DNA of 64,000 nt from Pilimelia terevasa (GCF_014647915.1 NZ_BMQC01000012.1:1-64000), one strand, 5' to 3'. Shown: positions 24,966 through 34,464, counted from the stretch's first letter. Translations and numbers: made by a program. Notes: a model not told the origin generated them from the letters alone.

Positions 24966-25698
24966 CCCCGGGTCCGGTCCCGCGCGGCTGCAGAAGATCC
25001 TGGCCGCGGCGGGGGTGGGCTCGCGGCGCGCCTGCGAGGATCTGATCTTCCGCGGCCGGGTGACGGTGGACGGCCGGGTGGCCTCCCTCGGCGACAAGGC
25101 TGACGCCACCACCGCCGAGATCTACGTCGACGGCCAGCGGGTCGTCGTCGACACCCGGCTGGTGTACCTGGCGATGAACAAGCCCCGCGGCGTCGTGGCG
25201 ACGATGGCCGACGAGAAGGGCCGGGCGGCCGTGGCCGACTTCGTCGGCAACCTGGAGAGCCGGGTCTACCACGTCGGCCGGCTCGACGCCGACAGCGAGG
25301 GCCTGCTGCTGCTCACCAACGACGGCGCGCTGGCCCACCAGCTCATGCACCCGTCGTTCGGCGTGGCCAAGACCTACCAGTGCGAGATCCCCGGACCGCT
25401 GCCGCGCAGCGCCGGGCGCCAGCTCCTGGCGGGCATCGAGCTGGAGGACGGGCCGGCGCGCGCCGACGAGTTCCGCGTGATCGACGCGTTCGGCCGCAGC
25501 GCCCTGGTGGAGATCGTGCTGCACGAGGGGCGCAAGCACATCGTGCGGCGCCTGTTCGAGGCTGTCGGGCACCCCGTCCAGCGGCTGGTCCGCACGGCGA
25601 TCGGCCCGGTCCGGCTGGGCGACCTGAAGGCGGGGCGGACCCGCCGGCTGTCGCCGGCCGAGGTGGCCGCGCTGTTCCGGGCCTCCGTGAAGGACTGA
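24958..25698 (+). CDS. rluB: 23S rRNA pseudouridine synthase RluB-like
   Basis: A 246-residue RsuA/RluB-family enzyme. An S4 domain spans residues 5-65 (ARLQKILAAAGVGSRRACEDLIFRGRVTVDG). The catalytic motif is GRLDADSEGLLLLTNDG (Asp about 109-110), and the family marker GRKHIVRRLFEAVGHPVQRLVR follows. It modifies uridine in helix 89 of 23S rRNA in related organisms. The ATG start overlaps scpB by 8 bp, as in most actinobacteria. A 173-nt gap with a CACAAT -10-like element follows before cmk. Confidence 0.95.
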   Translation: MSDPGSGPARLQKILAAAGVGSRRACEDLIFRGRVTVDGRVASLGDKADATTAEIYVDGQRVVVDTRLVYLAMNKPRGVVATMADEKGRAAVADFVGNLESRVYHVGRLDADSEGLLLLTNDGALAHQLMHPSFGVAKTYQCEIPGPLPRSAGRQLLAGIELEDGPARADEFRVIDAFGRSALVEIVLHEGRKHIVRRLFEAVGHPVQRLVRTAIGPVRLGDLKAGRTRRLSPAEVAALFRASVKD

Positions 25699-25871
25699 CC
25701 GCGGGCGGTGCACCGGCCCCCGGATGCAGGCCACCCTCTGCCCACCCCGGACCGCGCCTGCGGTGCGCCGCGGGCCACCGGGCACAATGGGTCCGGCGCG
25801 CCGCCGGCCCGCGGCCGGCGCGCGACACCTTTCCGTTTTGTGACAGCACGTTGTGGAAGCAGGGAGCCTCC

Positions 25872-26552
25872 GTGAGCGACCAGACGCGCGCACCCCGGTG
25901 CGTGGTGGCGGTGGACGGGCCGTCGGGCTCGGGCAAGTCGACCGTCTCCCGTCGGCTCGCCCGCGCCCTCGACGCCCGCTACCTGGACACCGGCGCCATG
26001 TACCGCGGGGTGACCTGGGCGGTGCTGCGCTCCGGCGTCGCGCTGGCCGACGCCGCGGCCGTCGCCAAGGTGGCCGAGGCGGCCCGGCTGGAGTCCGGCA
26101 CCGACCCCGACGCACCGACGATGACCGTCGACGGCGTGGCTGTGGACGCCCCGATCCGGGGACCGGAGGTCACCGCGGCGGTGTCCGCGGTCGCGGCGGT
26201 GCCGGCGGTGCGCCGGCTCCTCGTCGCCCGCCAGCGTGACCTCATCGCCGCGGCCGGCCGGGTCGTCGTGGAGGGCCGCGACATCGGCACCGTCGTCGCC
26301 CCCGACGCCGCGCTGAAGGTGTACCTGACGGCCTCGCCCGCCGAGCGCGCCCGCCGCCGCAGCGCCGAGGACGCCGCCGACGAGGCGGCCACCGCCGCGG
26401 ACCTGGCCCGCCGGGACACCGCGGACTCCACCCGCGCCGCCGACCCGCTCCAGCAGGCGGCCGACGCGGTGGTGCTGGACACCACCGGGCTCGGCATCGA
26501 CGAGGTCGTCGCGGAGCTGCGCGCGCTCCTGGCGGCGCGGGGCATCCGGTGA
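25872..26552 (+). CDS. cmk: Cytidylate kinase
   Basis: A 226-residue P-loop kinase phosphorylating CMP and dCMP. The P-loop GPSGSGKST is at 16-24. [38 protein letters not shown] and [14 protein letters not shown] are the standard family motifs. The GTG start has AGGGAG 5 nt upstream. The stop overlaps the der GTG by 4 bp. Confidence 0.97.
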   Translation: MSDQTRAPRCVVAVDGPSGSGKSTVSRRLARALDARYLDTGAMYRGVTWAVLRSGVALADAAAVAKVAEAARLESGTDPDAPTMTVDGVAVDAPIRGPEVTAAVSAVAAVPAVRRLLVARQRDLIAAAGRVVVEGRDIGTVVAPDAALKVYLTASPAERARRRSAEDAADEAATAADLARRDTADSTRAADPLQQAADAVVLDTTGLGIDEVVAELRALLAARGIR

Positions 26553-27934
26553 GCGGGGACGACCGGGCGGACGGGCCCGCGGGCGCCGACGCCGGGCCGC
26601 TGCCCGTGGTGGCCGTGGTCGGCCGCCCGAACGTCGGCAAGTCGACCCTGGTCAACCGGATCATCGGCCGCCGCCAGGCGGTGGTCGAGGACGTACCCGG
26701 CGTGACCCGCGACCGGGTGGCGTACGACGCGAACTGGACCGGGCGGGCCTTCACCGTCGTGGACACCGGCGGCTGGGAGCCCGACGCCCGGGACCGCGCC
26801 GCGGCGATCGCGGCGCAGGCCGAGGCGGCCGTCGCCACCGCCGACGTGGTCGTGTTCGTCGTCGACGCCGTCGTCGGCCCGACCGACGTCGACGAGGCGG
26901 CGGTGAAGATGCTGCGCCGCAGCGCCAAGCCGGTCCTGCTGGTCGGCAACAAGGTCGACAACACGGCGCTGGAGTCCGAGGTCGCCGCGCTGTGGGCGCT
27001 GGGGCTGGGGGAGCCGTGGCCGGTGTCGGCCCTGCACGGCCGCGGCTCGGGCGACCTGCTCGACGCCATCCTGGCCGCGTTCCCGGCGCCCGCCCCGGCG
27101 GAGGCCGAGGGCCCGCGCGGCCCGCACCGGATCGCGCTGGTCGGCCGCCCCAACGTCGGCAAGTCCAGCCTGCTCAACCGGCTCGCCCGCGAGGAGCGCG
27201 CCGTGGTGGACCCGGTGGCCGGGACGACCGTCGACCCGGTCGACAGCCTGGTCGAGATCGGCGGGGAGACCTGGCAGCTCGTGGACACCGCCGGCCTGCG
27301 CAAGCGGGTCGGCCGGGCCAGCGGCACCGAGTACTACGCGAGCCTGCGGACCGCGGCCGCGATCGAGGCCGCGGAGGTGGCGGTCGTGCTGCTGGACGCC
27401 AGCGAGCCGATCAGCGAGCAGGACCAGCGGATCCTGTCGATGGTCGACGAGGCCGGCCGCGCGATGGTCATCGCCTTCAACAAGTGGGACCTGATGGACC
27501 CTGACCGGCGGTACTACCTGGACAAGGAGATCGACCGGGAACTCAAGCGCATCCCGTGGGCGCTGCGGGTCAACATCTCCGCCAAGACCGGCCGGGCCGT
27601 CGACAGGCTGGCGCCCGCGCTGCGCACGGCGCTGGCCTCCTGGGAGCAGCGCATCCCGACCGGCGTGCTCAACCAGTGGCTAACGGCCCTGGTCCAGGAG
27701 ACGCCGCACCCGGTGCGGGGCGGCCGCGCGCCCCGGGTCCTGTTCGCCACCCAGGCGGGGACCCGGCCGCCCAAGTTCGTGCTGTTCACCACGGGTCCGA
27801 TCGACGCCGGGTACCAGCGGTTCGTCGCGCGCAAGCTCCGGGAGGAGTTCGGGTTCGCCGGTTCGCCGATCGAGGTGGCCGTCAAGGCCAAGAAGTCCGT
27901 CGGTCCGGGGGGCCGCGGCAAGGCCCACGGCTGA
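26549..27934 (+). CDS. der: GTPase Der (EngA), 50S assembly factor
   Basis: A 461-residue protein with two tandem GTPase domains and a C-terminal KH-like domain. The first G1 is GRPNVGKST at 25-33 with DTGG and NKVD. The second G1 is GRPNVGKSS near 199 with DTAG and NKWD. The KH region contains [28 protein letters not shown]. It ends with a basic Gly/Lys tail. The core operon ends here. The next ~280 nt holds no gene and leads into an accessory glycosyltransferase. Confidence 0.97.
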   Translation: MSGDDRADGPAGADAGPLPVVAVVGRPNVGKSTLVNRIIGRRQAVVEDVPGVTRDRVAYDANWTGRAFTVVDTGGWEPDARDRAAAIAAQAEAAVATADVVVFVVDAVVGPTDVDEAAVKMLRRSAKPVLLVGNKVDNTALESEVAALWALGLGEPWPVSALHGRGSGDLLDAILAAFPAPAPAEAEGPRGPHRIALVGRPNVGKSSLLNRLAREERAVVDPVAGTTVDPVDSLVEIGGETWQLVDTAGLRKRVGRASGTEYYASLRTAAAIEAAEVAVVLLDASEPISEQDQRILSMVDEAGRAMVIAFNKWDLMDPDRRYYLDKEIDRELKRIPWALRVNISAKTGRAVDRLAPALRTALASWEQRIPTGVLNQWLTALVQETPHPVRGGRAPRVLFATQAGTRPPKFVLFTTGPIDAGYQRFVARKLREEFGFAGSPIEVAVKAKKSVGPGGRGKAHG

Positions 27935-28099
27935 GTCCGGCACCTTTCCGGTACCCGCGCCGCACCATTCTCCGCTGACCGGCGGACTGTTCGTCGTGCC
28001 CATTTCCGGCGGCCGTACCGAGTGGGGCAACGGGGATTCCGCAGCGGTGCGCGCCTTGCGCCGCGGGCAACTCAACCTTTTGACCAGGGATGACTAGGG

Positions 28100-28113
28100 C
28101 TATCGCGCGATAG
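28100..28113. promoter_or_regulatory. 14-bp perfect palindrome upstream of the GT2 gene
   Basis: CTATCGCGCGATAG is a perfect inverted repeat about 100 nt before the GT2 start. It lies 15 nt after TTGACC (28080-28085), a good -35. A second partial copy of its half site, TTCGCGATCCATAG, lies at about 28123-28136. This suggests an operator overlapping a promoter; the regulator is unknown. Confidence 0.45.
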
Positions 28114-28212
28114 TGAATGACTTTCGCGATCCATAGGCTGCGGTACAGCTTCGCCGCAATTCGCCCCGCGCCAGGTCCCCTCGCCGCAATTCCCTCCCCC
28201 CTCAGGTTGACC

Positions 28213-29391
28213 ATGCCGCTGATTATGGAAGTGCTCAGTGCGCTTTCCCTCGCCCTGCTCGGCATTCTCGTCGTGGGCTTCGTGTACGGCCTCGTCAAGC
28301 CCGACGGCCAACGCCGGGTCCGCCGTCGCCTGCACGACTACGCCCCGGTCTCCCACGACGAGGTGGCCGTGCTGATCGCCTGCCACAACGGCGAGGCGAC
28401 GATCGCCCGCGCCGTCGCCGCCGCGGTCGCCAACGGGGTCCCCGTGTACGTGGTGTCCGACGCCTCCACCGACGACACCGTCGCCCGCGCCGAGGCCGCC
28501 GGGGCGACGGTGTTCGCCCAGCCGGTCAACGTCGGCAAGCCCGCCGCGCTGCACGCCGCCTACGCGCACTTCGCCCTCGGCACCCGCTACCGGGCCGTCG
28601 CCATCCTCGACGACGACGTCGTGGTCGCCCCCGACTTCGTCGTGCAGAGCCGTGCCCTGATGTCCGCCGAGGTGGCGATCGTCGTCGGCCACAACGTGAC
28701 CTGGTGGCCGTCCGAGCGGCGCTGGAACCCCTGGCTGGCCGCCCGCGCGTACAGCTACTGGAACTACCAGCTCGTCATCCGCCGGCTGCAGAGCGCGGCC
28801 AACGTCATGAACTGCATCTCCGGCTCCAACTCGCTGTACCGCACCGAGCTGCTGGACCGGATCCTGCCCGAGCGCCCGCCGTACATCGTGGACGACACGT
28901 ACTGGGTGCTGGAGACGCACCGGCGCGAGCTGGGCCGGGTCCGGTACGCCCCGCGGGCCACCGCGCTGCTCCAGGACCCGACGACGTTCGCCGACTGGTA
29001 CAGCCAGAACCTGCGCTGGATGTGGGGCACCTTCCAGGGCGTGATCGGCCACCGGGTGGGCCGGCGGGCGACCCGCTTCGACCTGGCGTACGTGCTGCTG
29101 ATGCTGCACTGGCTCGTCTACGTCGTCTCCGGCCCGGCCACCGTCTGGATCATCCTGGCGGCCGGCGGGCTGACCCCCACGGGCGCGCTCGTCCTGGTCG
29201 CCGGACACGGGGTCTGGATGTGCTGCGCGTCCGTCCATCTGCGCCGACCGCGACTGGTGCTGTTCATCCCGGCGCTGGCGGTGATTGACCTGATCTACCG
29301 GGTCGTCCTCGTCCACGCGCTGGTGAAGGCCATCCGCCAGCCGGTCGTCGAACGATGCGTGTGGAAATCCCCCGCGCGTCTGGTCACCTAG
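28213..29391 (+). CDS. Membrane GT2-family glycosyltransferase, processive type
   Basis: A 392-residue protein. An N-terminal membrane helix (LSALSLALLGILVVGFVYGL) precedes a GT-A domain with VLIACHNGEATI and the DXD-type LDDDV near 132. It also has a YIVDDTYW acceptor region and the QNLRWMWG motif near 265, the Q/RXXRW signature of processive synthases such as hyaluronan or chitin/cellulose-type enzymes. Three to four C-terminal helices form a channel-like segment. It is likely to polymerise and export a polysaccharide, but the sugar is unknown. An in-frame ATG 96 nt upstream would add an unrelated segment, so the internal ATG is preferred, although its ribosome site is weak. Upstream DNA is less GC-rich than the core genes. 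It is closely followed by an LPVTG micro-protein. Confidence 0.85.
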   Translation: MPLIMEVLSALSLALLGILVVGFVYGLVKPDGQRRVRRRLHDYAPVSHDEVAVLIACHNGEATIARAVAAAVANGVPVYVVSDASTDDTVARAEAAGATVFAQPVNVGKPAALHAAYAHFALGTRYRAVAILDDDVVVAPDFVVQSRALMSAEVAIVVGHNVTWWPSERRWNPWLAARAYSYWNYQLVIRRLQSAANVMNCISGSNSLYRTELLDRILPERPPYIVDDTYWVLETHRRELGRVRYAPRATALLQDPTTFADWYSQNLRWMWGTFQGVIGHRVGRRATRFDLAYVLLMLHWLVYVVSGPATVWIILAAGGLTPTGALVLVAGHGVWMCCASVHLRRPRLVLFIPALAVIDLIYRVVLVHALVKAIRQPVVERCVWKSPARLVT

Positions 29392-29408
29392 GAGAGGAGA
29401 TCGTATTC

Positions 29409-29549
29409 ATGTCAGGTCATCAGGAACTACCGGTCACCGGCGCCTCCGGGCTCGTCCTCGGCGCGGTCGGCGTGGTGATGGTGGCGCTCGGCGCGCTGCT
29501 GACGTTCGCGGCCCGGGCGGGCGCCCGCGTGCGCGGCGCCCTGCGCTGA
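29409..29549 (+). CDS. 46-residue LPXTG micro-protein (orphan sortase sorting signal)
   Basis: The protein is only 46 residues. It opens MSGHQE, then LPVTG at residues 7-11. A 23-residue hydrophobic helix follows (LVLGAVGVVMVALGALLTF) and an Arg-rich tail, ARAGARVRGALR. This is a complete sortase cell-wall sorting signal with no mature domain and no N-terminal signal peptide. A strong ribosome-binding site, GGAGAGGAGA, lies 8 nt before the ATG and begins in the stop codon of the GT2 gene, so it is co-translated with it. Possible roles are a small membrane partner of the synthase, a sortase decoy, or an acceptor for polymer anchoring. None is shown. Confidence 0.72.
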   Translation: MSGHQELPVTGASGLVLGAVGVVMVALGALLTFAARAGARVRGALR

Positions 29550-29610
29550 GCCGGTGGCTTCCGGCAGGGGGCTGGCGCCAGCCGCGCCGCCTGCCGGGCC
29601 GCTCCGGTCC

Positions 29611-29880
29611 TTAGATCGGGCTCGGCCCCACGCCGTCGACGTCGCCGGTGCCGGCCGCGGCGTCGCAGCGCAGCACCGTGACCCGACCCTCCTCGCCGAT
29701 GTCCAGCCGTAGCGCGACGGTGTCGCCCACCACGCGCAGCAGCGCCCCGCCGTCGGCGGCGTGCAGCGTACCGCCCCACACCCGCCGCTCGCCGTCGCGG
29801 CGCGAGCGCAGGTCGACGGTGACAGGCACGGTGTCGCCGTCGGCGAGCGCGAGGGTACCGGTTCCACGGAAGCTGGCCAT
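29611..29880 (-). CDS. Small uncharacterised beta-rich protein
   Basis: An 89-residue protein with alternating hydrophobic/polar strands (TGTLALADGDTVPVTVDLRSR, GALLRVVGDTVALRLDIGEEGRVTVLRC) and no signal peptide or membrane helix. It looks like a compact beta-sandwich or barrel of unknown function. The start ATG is followed by ASFRGTG; similar small proteins are common in streptomycetes and relatives. It is the downstream neighbour of the RTX gene on the same strand, 28 nt away, and could be co-transcribed. Confidence 0.7.
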   Translation of the reverse strand: MASFRGTGTLALADGDTVPVTVDLRSRRDGERRVWGGTLHAADGGALLRVVGDTVALRLDIGEEGRVTVLRCDAAAGTGDVDGVGPSPI

Positions 29881-29908
29881 GGGGCCAAGGTAGCGCCCGG
29901 CGGTCTGC

Positions 29909-30847
29909 TCAGGGCAGGACGGTCCCCTCGGGAAGCAGCGCGTCGCCCTCGGCGGGCCGGTAGTCCAGCGGCCGTGTACCGCCGCCGAGCAGGAACCGGT
30001 CGGCCCCCGGTCCGCCGGTCTGGAGGTCGGCGCCGCCGCCGGGCCGCATCAGGTCGTTGCCCGCCTCCCCGTACAGCCGGTCGAGGCCCTCCTCCCCGCG
30101 CAGGTCGTCATTGCCCGGCCCGCCCCAGACCGTGTCGTCGTCGGTCCCGGCCCAGATCCGGTCGTCGCCGAGTCCGCCGCGCAGCGTGTCAGTGCCGCGG
30201 CCGGCGCTGATCAGGTCGTCGCCCGCGCCGCCGTCCACGGTGTCGTCGCCCGAGAAGTCGCCGATCGAGTCGTTGCCCGGCCCGCCGAGGATGTGGTCGG
30301 AGCCGCTGGACCCGTCGATCAGGTCCCGGCCGGCGCCGCCGTCGACGTGGTCGTCGCCGTGGTTGCCGCACAGGATGTCGTCCCCGCCCAGCCCGGTGAT
30401 CGTGTTGGCCTGCTGGCCGCCCACGACGACGTCGGTGCGGGGGCCGCCGCTGAGGGTCCCGGCACCGGCACGCACCGTGAACGGAAAGCGCCTGGTCTGG
30501 CGGTCGGCGTCGGTCACGGCGACGACGAGGTCCGCGGAGCCCTGGGCCGCCGGCCGCAGGTCGACGGTGAGCCGGTGCTGTACGCCGACGCGCCGCCAGG
30601 GCAGGCCGGCGAACAGTCCGGGGTTGCTGTTGGCGACGATGCCGTAGCGCAGCGCCCCGACCGCCGTGCGGTCGTCCCAGAACCGGAACGCCACCGCGGC
30701 GCGGGCGGGCCCGCCGCACTGCCCGCCCACGACGTACACCGCGGGCGCCACCCCGGCTGCCGCGGCGGGCGCCGGGCCGGCGGCCCCGCCGCCCGCGGCG
30801 CCCAGCACGGCGGCGCCGACGAGGACGAACTGCCGGGCGACTCGCAT
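29909..30847 (-). CDS. Secreted RTX/hemolysin-type calcium-binding repeat protein
   Basis: A 312-residue protein. The signal peptide is RVARQFVLVGAAVLGAAGGGAAG-PAPAAAA. An Ig-like domain of about 110 residues (TAVGALRYGIVANSN, LTVDLRPAAQGSADLVVAVTD) follows. The C-terminal half has about eight RTX nonapeptide repeats of the form GGxGxDxLx (GGAGRDLIDG, GGPGNDSIGD, GGLGDDRIWAG and others). These fold into a Ca2+-loaded beta-roll after export. It has a Sec-type signal rather than the uncleaved C-terminal type I secretion signal. GGAG precedes the ATG. No enzymatic domain is visible, so an adhesive or structural surface role is inferred. Confidence 0.87.
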   Translation of the reverse strand: MRVARQFVLVGAAVLGAAGGGAAGPAPAAAAGVAPAVYVVGGQCGGPARAAVAFRFWDDRTAVGALRYGIVANSNPGLFAGLPWRRVGVQHRLTVDLRPAAQGSADLVVAVTDADRQTRRFPFTVRAGAGTLSGGPRTDVVVGGQQANTITGLGGDDILCGNHGDDHVDGGAGRDLIDGSSGSDHILGGPGNDSIGDFSGDDTVDGGAGDDLISAGRGTDTLRGGLGDDRIWAGTDDDTVWGGPGNDDLRGEEGLDRLYGEAGNDLMRPGGGADLQTGGPGADRFLLGGGTRPLDYRPAEGDALLPEGTVLP

Positions 30848-30976
30848 GACGGGGCTCCGATCGCGGGGCGGTGGCGGGAATCCAGGGATCCAACCACCGC
30901 GGCCCGCGGCGGACAAAACCCTCTCACCCGTTCGGGTGGCCCGCCTGTCGGGCCGGTTCTCCCGACCGGGTAGATA

Positions 30977-30992
30977 TTCATCAAGCGATGAA
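30977..30992. promoter_or_regulatory. Inverted repeat in the monooxygenase promoter region
   Basis: TTCATC-AAGC-GATGAA is flanked by TA on both sides and lies just after a -10-like TAGATA (30971-30976). It may be an operator for a TetR/MarR-type repressor; no such regulator is encoded nearby. Confidence 0.4.
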
Positions 30993-31030
30993 ATAGGCTG
31001 CCGGCACGACCCTACCTGAGGCGGTGGCTC

Positions 31031-32299
31031 ATGGACGAGCGCACAACCTGCATCGTGGCCGGCGGCGGCCCGGCCGGCATGGTGCTGGGACTTCTCCTCG
31101 CCCGCGCGGGCGTCGAGGTCACGGTGCTGGAGAAGCACGGCGACTTCCTCCGCGACTTCCGGGGTGACACGGTGCACCCCTCGACCATCCAGCTCCTCGA
31201 CGAACTCGGCCTGGGCGAGCGGTTCGCCCGCCTGCCCCAGAGCCGGATCCAGGAGATCGCCTTCCCGGTCCCCGACGACCGCCGCGTCGTCGTCGGCGAC
31301 CTGCGCCGGCTCCGCGTCCCCCACCCGTACATCGCGATGGTCCCGCAGTGGGACCTGCTCAACCTGCTCGCCGAGGCCGGCGCCGCCGAGCCCACGTTCA
31401 CCCTGCGGATGAACACCGAGGTCACCGGCCTGCTGCACCGCGGCGGCCGGGTCGCCGGGGTGCGCTACCGCACCGCTGACGGCGCCGACGGCGCCCTGCG
31501 CGCCGACCTCACCGTCGCCTGCGACGGCCGCTGGTCCACCGTCCGCCGCGCCGCCGGCCTCGTCCCCGAGGAGTTCCCGGTACCGATCGACGCCTGGTGG
31601 TTCCGGCTCCCGCGGCGCGCCGACGACGGCCTCGACGGCCTGGCCCCGGCCGCCGCGCCCGGCCGCTTCGCCGTGGCCATCCCGCGCACCGGCTATTACC
31701 AGATCGCGTACATCGCCGGGAAGGGCACCGACCCGGCCATCCGCGCCCGCGGGGTCGAGGCGTTCCGCCGGGACGTGGCGGCCCTCATCCCCCCACTCGC
31801 CGACCGCGTGGACGCCATCGGCTCCCTGGACGACGTCAAGCACCTCGACGTACGCCTCAACCGGCTGCGGCGCTGGCACGCCGACGGCCTGCTGTGCATC
31901 GGCGACGCCGCCCACGCCATGTCGCCCGTCGGCGGCGTCGGCATCAACCTCGCCGTGCAGGACGCGGTCGCCGCCGCGACCCTGCTGGCCGGACCCCTGC
32001 GCCGGGGCGCGGTCACGCCGGGGGCGCTCGCCCGCGTCCACGACCGGCGGCTGCTGCCCACCGTCCTCGTGCAGCGGCTCCAGCGCCTCCTGCACCGGAC
32101 CATGATCATGCCCATTCTGGAGGGCCGCCGCTCCGGCCCGCCGTGGCCGCTGCTCGGCCTGCTCCGCCGGGTACCCCCGCTGTCCGCCGTGCCGGCCTAC
32201 CTGATCGGCGTCGGCCTGCGACCCGAACACGCCCCGCCGTTCGCCCGCCGCCCCGCCGGCGCACACACGGAACCCCGCCGCGCGCCGACGGCCGGTTGA
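31031..32299 (+). CDS. FAD-dependent monooxygenase (PHBH-fold, class A)
   Basis: A 422-residue flavoprotein. The FAD-binding GXGXXG-type motif GGGPAGM is near residues 11-17 and an Asp/Glu ribose-binding residue is in VTVLEKHGDF. The substrate-side segment is FRGDTVHPSTIQLLDELGLGERF, DG-like motif VACDGRWSTVRRAAG, and GDAAHAMSPVGGVGINLA near 292-309. This is the class that hydroxylates aromatic or polyketide-like substrates with NAD(P)H and O2. The C-terminal ~70 residues are basic and Pro-rich. It stands alone between a terminator and unrelated divergent genes, so no pathway can be named. Confidence 0.88.
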   Translation: MDERTTCIVAGGGPAGMVLGLLLARAGVEVTVLEKHGDFLRDFRGDTVHPSTIQLLDELGLGERFARLPQSRIQEIAFPVPDDRRVVVGDLRRLRVPHPYIAMVPQWDLLNLLAEAGAAEPTFTLRMNTEVTGLLHRGGRVAGVRYRTADGADGALRADLTVACDGRWSTVRRAAGLVPEEFPVPIDAWWFRLPRRADDGLDGLAPAAAPGRFAVAIPRTGYYQIAYIAGKGTDPAIRARGVEAFRRDVAALIPPLADRVDAIGSLDDVKHLDVRLNRLRRWHADGLLCIGDAAHAMSPVGGVGINLAVQDAVAAATLLAGPLRRGAVTPGALARVHDRRLLPTVLVQRLQRLLHRTMIMPILEGRRSGPPWPLLGLLRRVPPLSAVPAYLIGVGLRPEHAPPFARRPAGAHTEPRRAPTAG

Positions 32300-32395
32300 C
32301 TCGGCCGGTCGCCGTCCGCTCCGCCCGGTGGCCCGGCAGGTTCTCCGTCCGCGGCGTGGCGACGGCGCCGCCGCGCCGCGGGGGCGTCCGCGCGG

Positions 32396-32430
32396 CACCG
32401 GGTGGGGCACCGTGCGCGCCCCACCCGGTG
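32396..32430. terminator. Bidirectional terminator between convergent genes
   Basis: A perfect 13-bp stem, CACCGGGTGGGGC with GCCCCACCCGGTG, sits 96 nt after the monooxygenase stop and 4 nt beyond the actP stop. It is suited to stop transcription from both sides. Confidence 0.75.
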
Positions 32431-32434
32431 ATCT

Positions 32435-34105
32435 TCAGTGCGCCCCGACGCCGGTGAGCGCGCGGTGCTCCAGCGCGGTGAACGCGGCGTCGTCGTCGGC
32501 GTCCCGGCGCCGCCGGCCGGTCAGCGCGCCGACCGCGGCCAGCGCGAACCCGGCCGGAATCGACACCAGGCCCGGGTTCTCCAGCGGCACCGGCGCCACG
32601 GTCGTACAACTGAACAGCGCGGTCGGATTGCCGACGGACTTCGCCGCCGCGTCCACGCCGCAGGTCGCCGCCTGCTTCGCCGTCAGGGTGACCGCCGGCT
32701 TCGTGGCCGACGCCCCGCCCCAGCAGATCGGGCTCAGCAGCACCACCCCGATGGCCGCGACGAGGCCCCCGACGATGCCCCACACCGCGCCGCGAGTGGT
32801 GAACCGCCGCCAGAACAGCGTGAACAGGATGACCGGCAGGTTCGCCGACGCCGCGATCGCGAACGCCAGCGCCACCAGGAACGCGACGTTGAGGTCGCGG
32901 GCGAACGCCGACAGCCCGATCGACAGCCCGCCGATGGCGACGGCGGCGAGCCGCGCGACCCGCATCTCCTGCCGCTCGTCGGAGCGCCCCCGGCGGACCA
33001 CGTTGGCGTACAGGTCGTGCGCCACCGACGAGGACGCCGCCAGCGTCAGGCCCGCGACGACCGCCAGGATCGTGGCGAACGCCACCGCGGCGATGAACGC
33101 GAGCATCAGCGACCCGCCGGTGCTGCCCGCGCCGCCGCCGAGGGTCTCGGCGAGCAGCGTCGCGGCCGTGTTGCCGCTGGGGTCCGACTTCTTGATCGCC
33201 GCCCCGCCCACCAGCGCCGCCGCGCCGAACCCGAGCACCAGCGTCATCAGGTAGAACGCCCCGATGATGCCGATGGCCCAGATGACGCTGCGCCGGGCGG
33301 CGCGGGCACTGGGGACGGTGTAGAAGCGGATGAGGATGTGCGGCAGCCCGGCGGTGCCGAGCACGAGCGCGAGCCCCAGCGAGATCAGGTCCAACTTGCT
33401 CCACGCGTCGGTGGCGCCGTACTTGAGCCCCGGTTCGAGGAACGCCAGCCCCTTGCCCGACTGCGCGGCGGCCACGCCCAGCAGTTCGGAGACGTTGAAG
33501 TGGTACCTGGCCAGGACCAGTACGGTCATCAGCGCGGCACCGGCCATGAGCAGGACCGCCTTGACGATCTGCACCCAGGTGGTGCCCTTCATGCCGCCGA
33601 CGGTGACGTAGAAGATCATGAGGGCGCCCACCCCGGCGATCACCCAGACCTTGGCGGCATCGCCGGTCACGCCGAGCAGCAGCGACACCACCGACGCCGC
33701 GCCGACCATCTGCGCGACCAGGTAGAACGTGGACACCACGACCGTCGACACCCCGGCCGCGGTCCGCACCGGGCGCTCCCGCAGCCGCGCCGCCAGGACG
33801 TCGGCCATGGTGTACCGGCCGCTGTTGCGCATCAGTTCCGCGACCAGCAGCAGCGCCACGAGCCAGGCGACGAGGAAGCCGATCGAGTACAGGAACCCGT
33901 CGTACCCGTTCAGCGCGATCAGCCCGGCGATGCCGAGGAAGCTGGCCGCGGACATGTAGTCGCCGCCGATGGCGACGCCGTTCTGCAGCGGCGAGAAGGA
34001 CCGGCCGCCGGCGTAGAAGTCGGCGGCGCTGCGGGTCTGCCGGCTGGCCCAGACGGTGATGCCGAGGGTGAGGGCGACGAAGGCGAGGAACAGGGCGATG
34101 GTCAT
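32435..34105 (-). CDS. actP: Cation/acetate symporter (SSS family, ActP/MctC-like)
   Basis: A 556-residue integral membrane protein with about 13 helices. Solute:sodium-symporter landmarks include [31 protein letters not shown] at residues 28-58, [17 protein letters not shown], and [22 protein letters not shown]. It is expected to take up acetate and short monocarboxylates with Na+ or H+. A loop near the C-terminus carries two Cys and an Ala/Lys-rich insert ([22 protein letters not shown]). The start overlaps the DUF485 stop (ATGA), the classical yjcH-actP arrangement. Confidence 0.94.
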   Translation of the reverse strand: MTIALFLAFVALTLGITVWASRQTRSAADFYAGGRSFSPLQNGVAIGGDYMSAASFLGIAGLIALNGYDGFLYSIGFLVAWLVALLLVAELMRNSGRYTMADVLAARLRERPVRTAAGVSTVVVSTFYLVAQMVGAASVVSLLLGVTGDAAKVWVIAGVGALMIFYVTVGGMKGTTWVQIVKAVLLMAGAALMTVLVLARYHFNVSELLGVAAAQSGKGLAFLEPGLKYGATDAWSKLDLISLGLALVLGTAGLPHILIRFYTVPSARAARRSVIWAIGIIGAFYLMTLVLGFGAAALVGGAAIKKSDPSGNTAATLLAETLGGGAGSTGGSLMLAFIAAVAFATILAVVAGLTLAASSSVAHDLYANVVRRGRSDERQEMRVARLAAVAIGGLSIGLSAFARDLNVAFLVALAFAIAASANLPVILFTLFWRRFTTRGAVWGIVGGLVAAIGVVLLSPICWGGASATKPAVTLTAKQAATCGVDAAAKSVGNPTALFSCTTVAPVPLENPGLVSIPAGFALAAVGALTGRRRRDADDDAAFTALEHRALTGVGAH

Positions 34106-34464
34106 CGGGTGGCCTCCCCGGCGGAGTCGGACGCGCCGGCACCGGACGTGGCGCCTGCCGGCCCGGTGTCGGCCGCACCGGCGGTGCGGTGGTCGGCGGC
34201 GGTACGCAGGCGGTCGGCGAGCGGGTCGAGTCGGCGCCGGGCGTAGGCGGCGTACCAGGCCGCGATGCCGAACGTCGACGCGAACTGGCCGATGCCCAGC
34301 AGGAGCGCGACGTTGACGTTTCCGAACACGCGCACGCCCATGAGGTCGCGCGCGTACGCCGACAGCAGCACGTACAGCAGGTACCAGGCGAGGAACGCCG
34401 CGGTCATCGGGAACGCGAACCGGCGGAACCGGCGGCGCAGCACCTCGATGTCGGAGTCGGACAC
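34102..34464 (-). CDS. DUF485 inner-membrane protein (YjcH-like partner of ActP)
   Basis: A 120-residue protein with two membrane helices ([21 protein letters not shown] and [32 protein letters not shown]) in the usual DUF485 pattern. A disordered Thr/Ala/Gly C-terminus follows. The GTG start has GGAGGAG 6 nt upstream. Co-expressed with the symporter downstream (4-bp overlap). A candidate -10, TAGTGT, on the minus strand at 34592-34597 would give a ~120-nt leader. Confidence 0.88.
   Translation of the reverse strand: MSDSDIEVLRRRFRRFAFPMTAAFLAWYLLYVLLSAYARDLMGVRVFGNVNVALLLGIGQFASTFGIAAWYAAYARRRLDPLADRLRTAADHRTAGAADTGPAGATSGAGASDSAGEATR

Noticed and set aside
28117-28212. Earlier start for the GT2 gene
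   Set aside because: The extra residues are polar and unlike GT2 N-termini, overlap the promoter/palindrome region, and have no ribosome-binding site.
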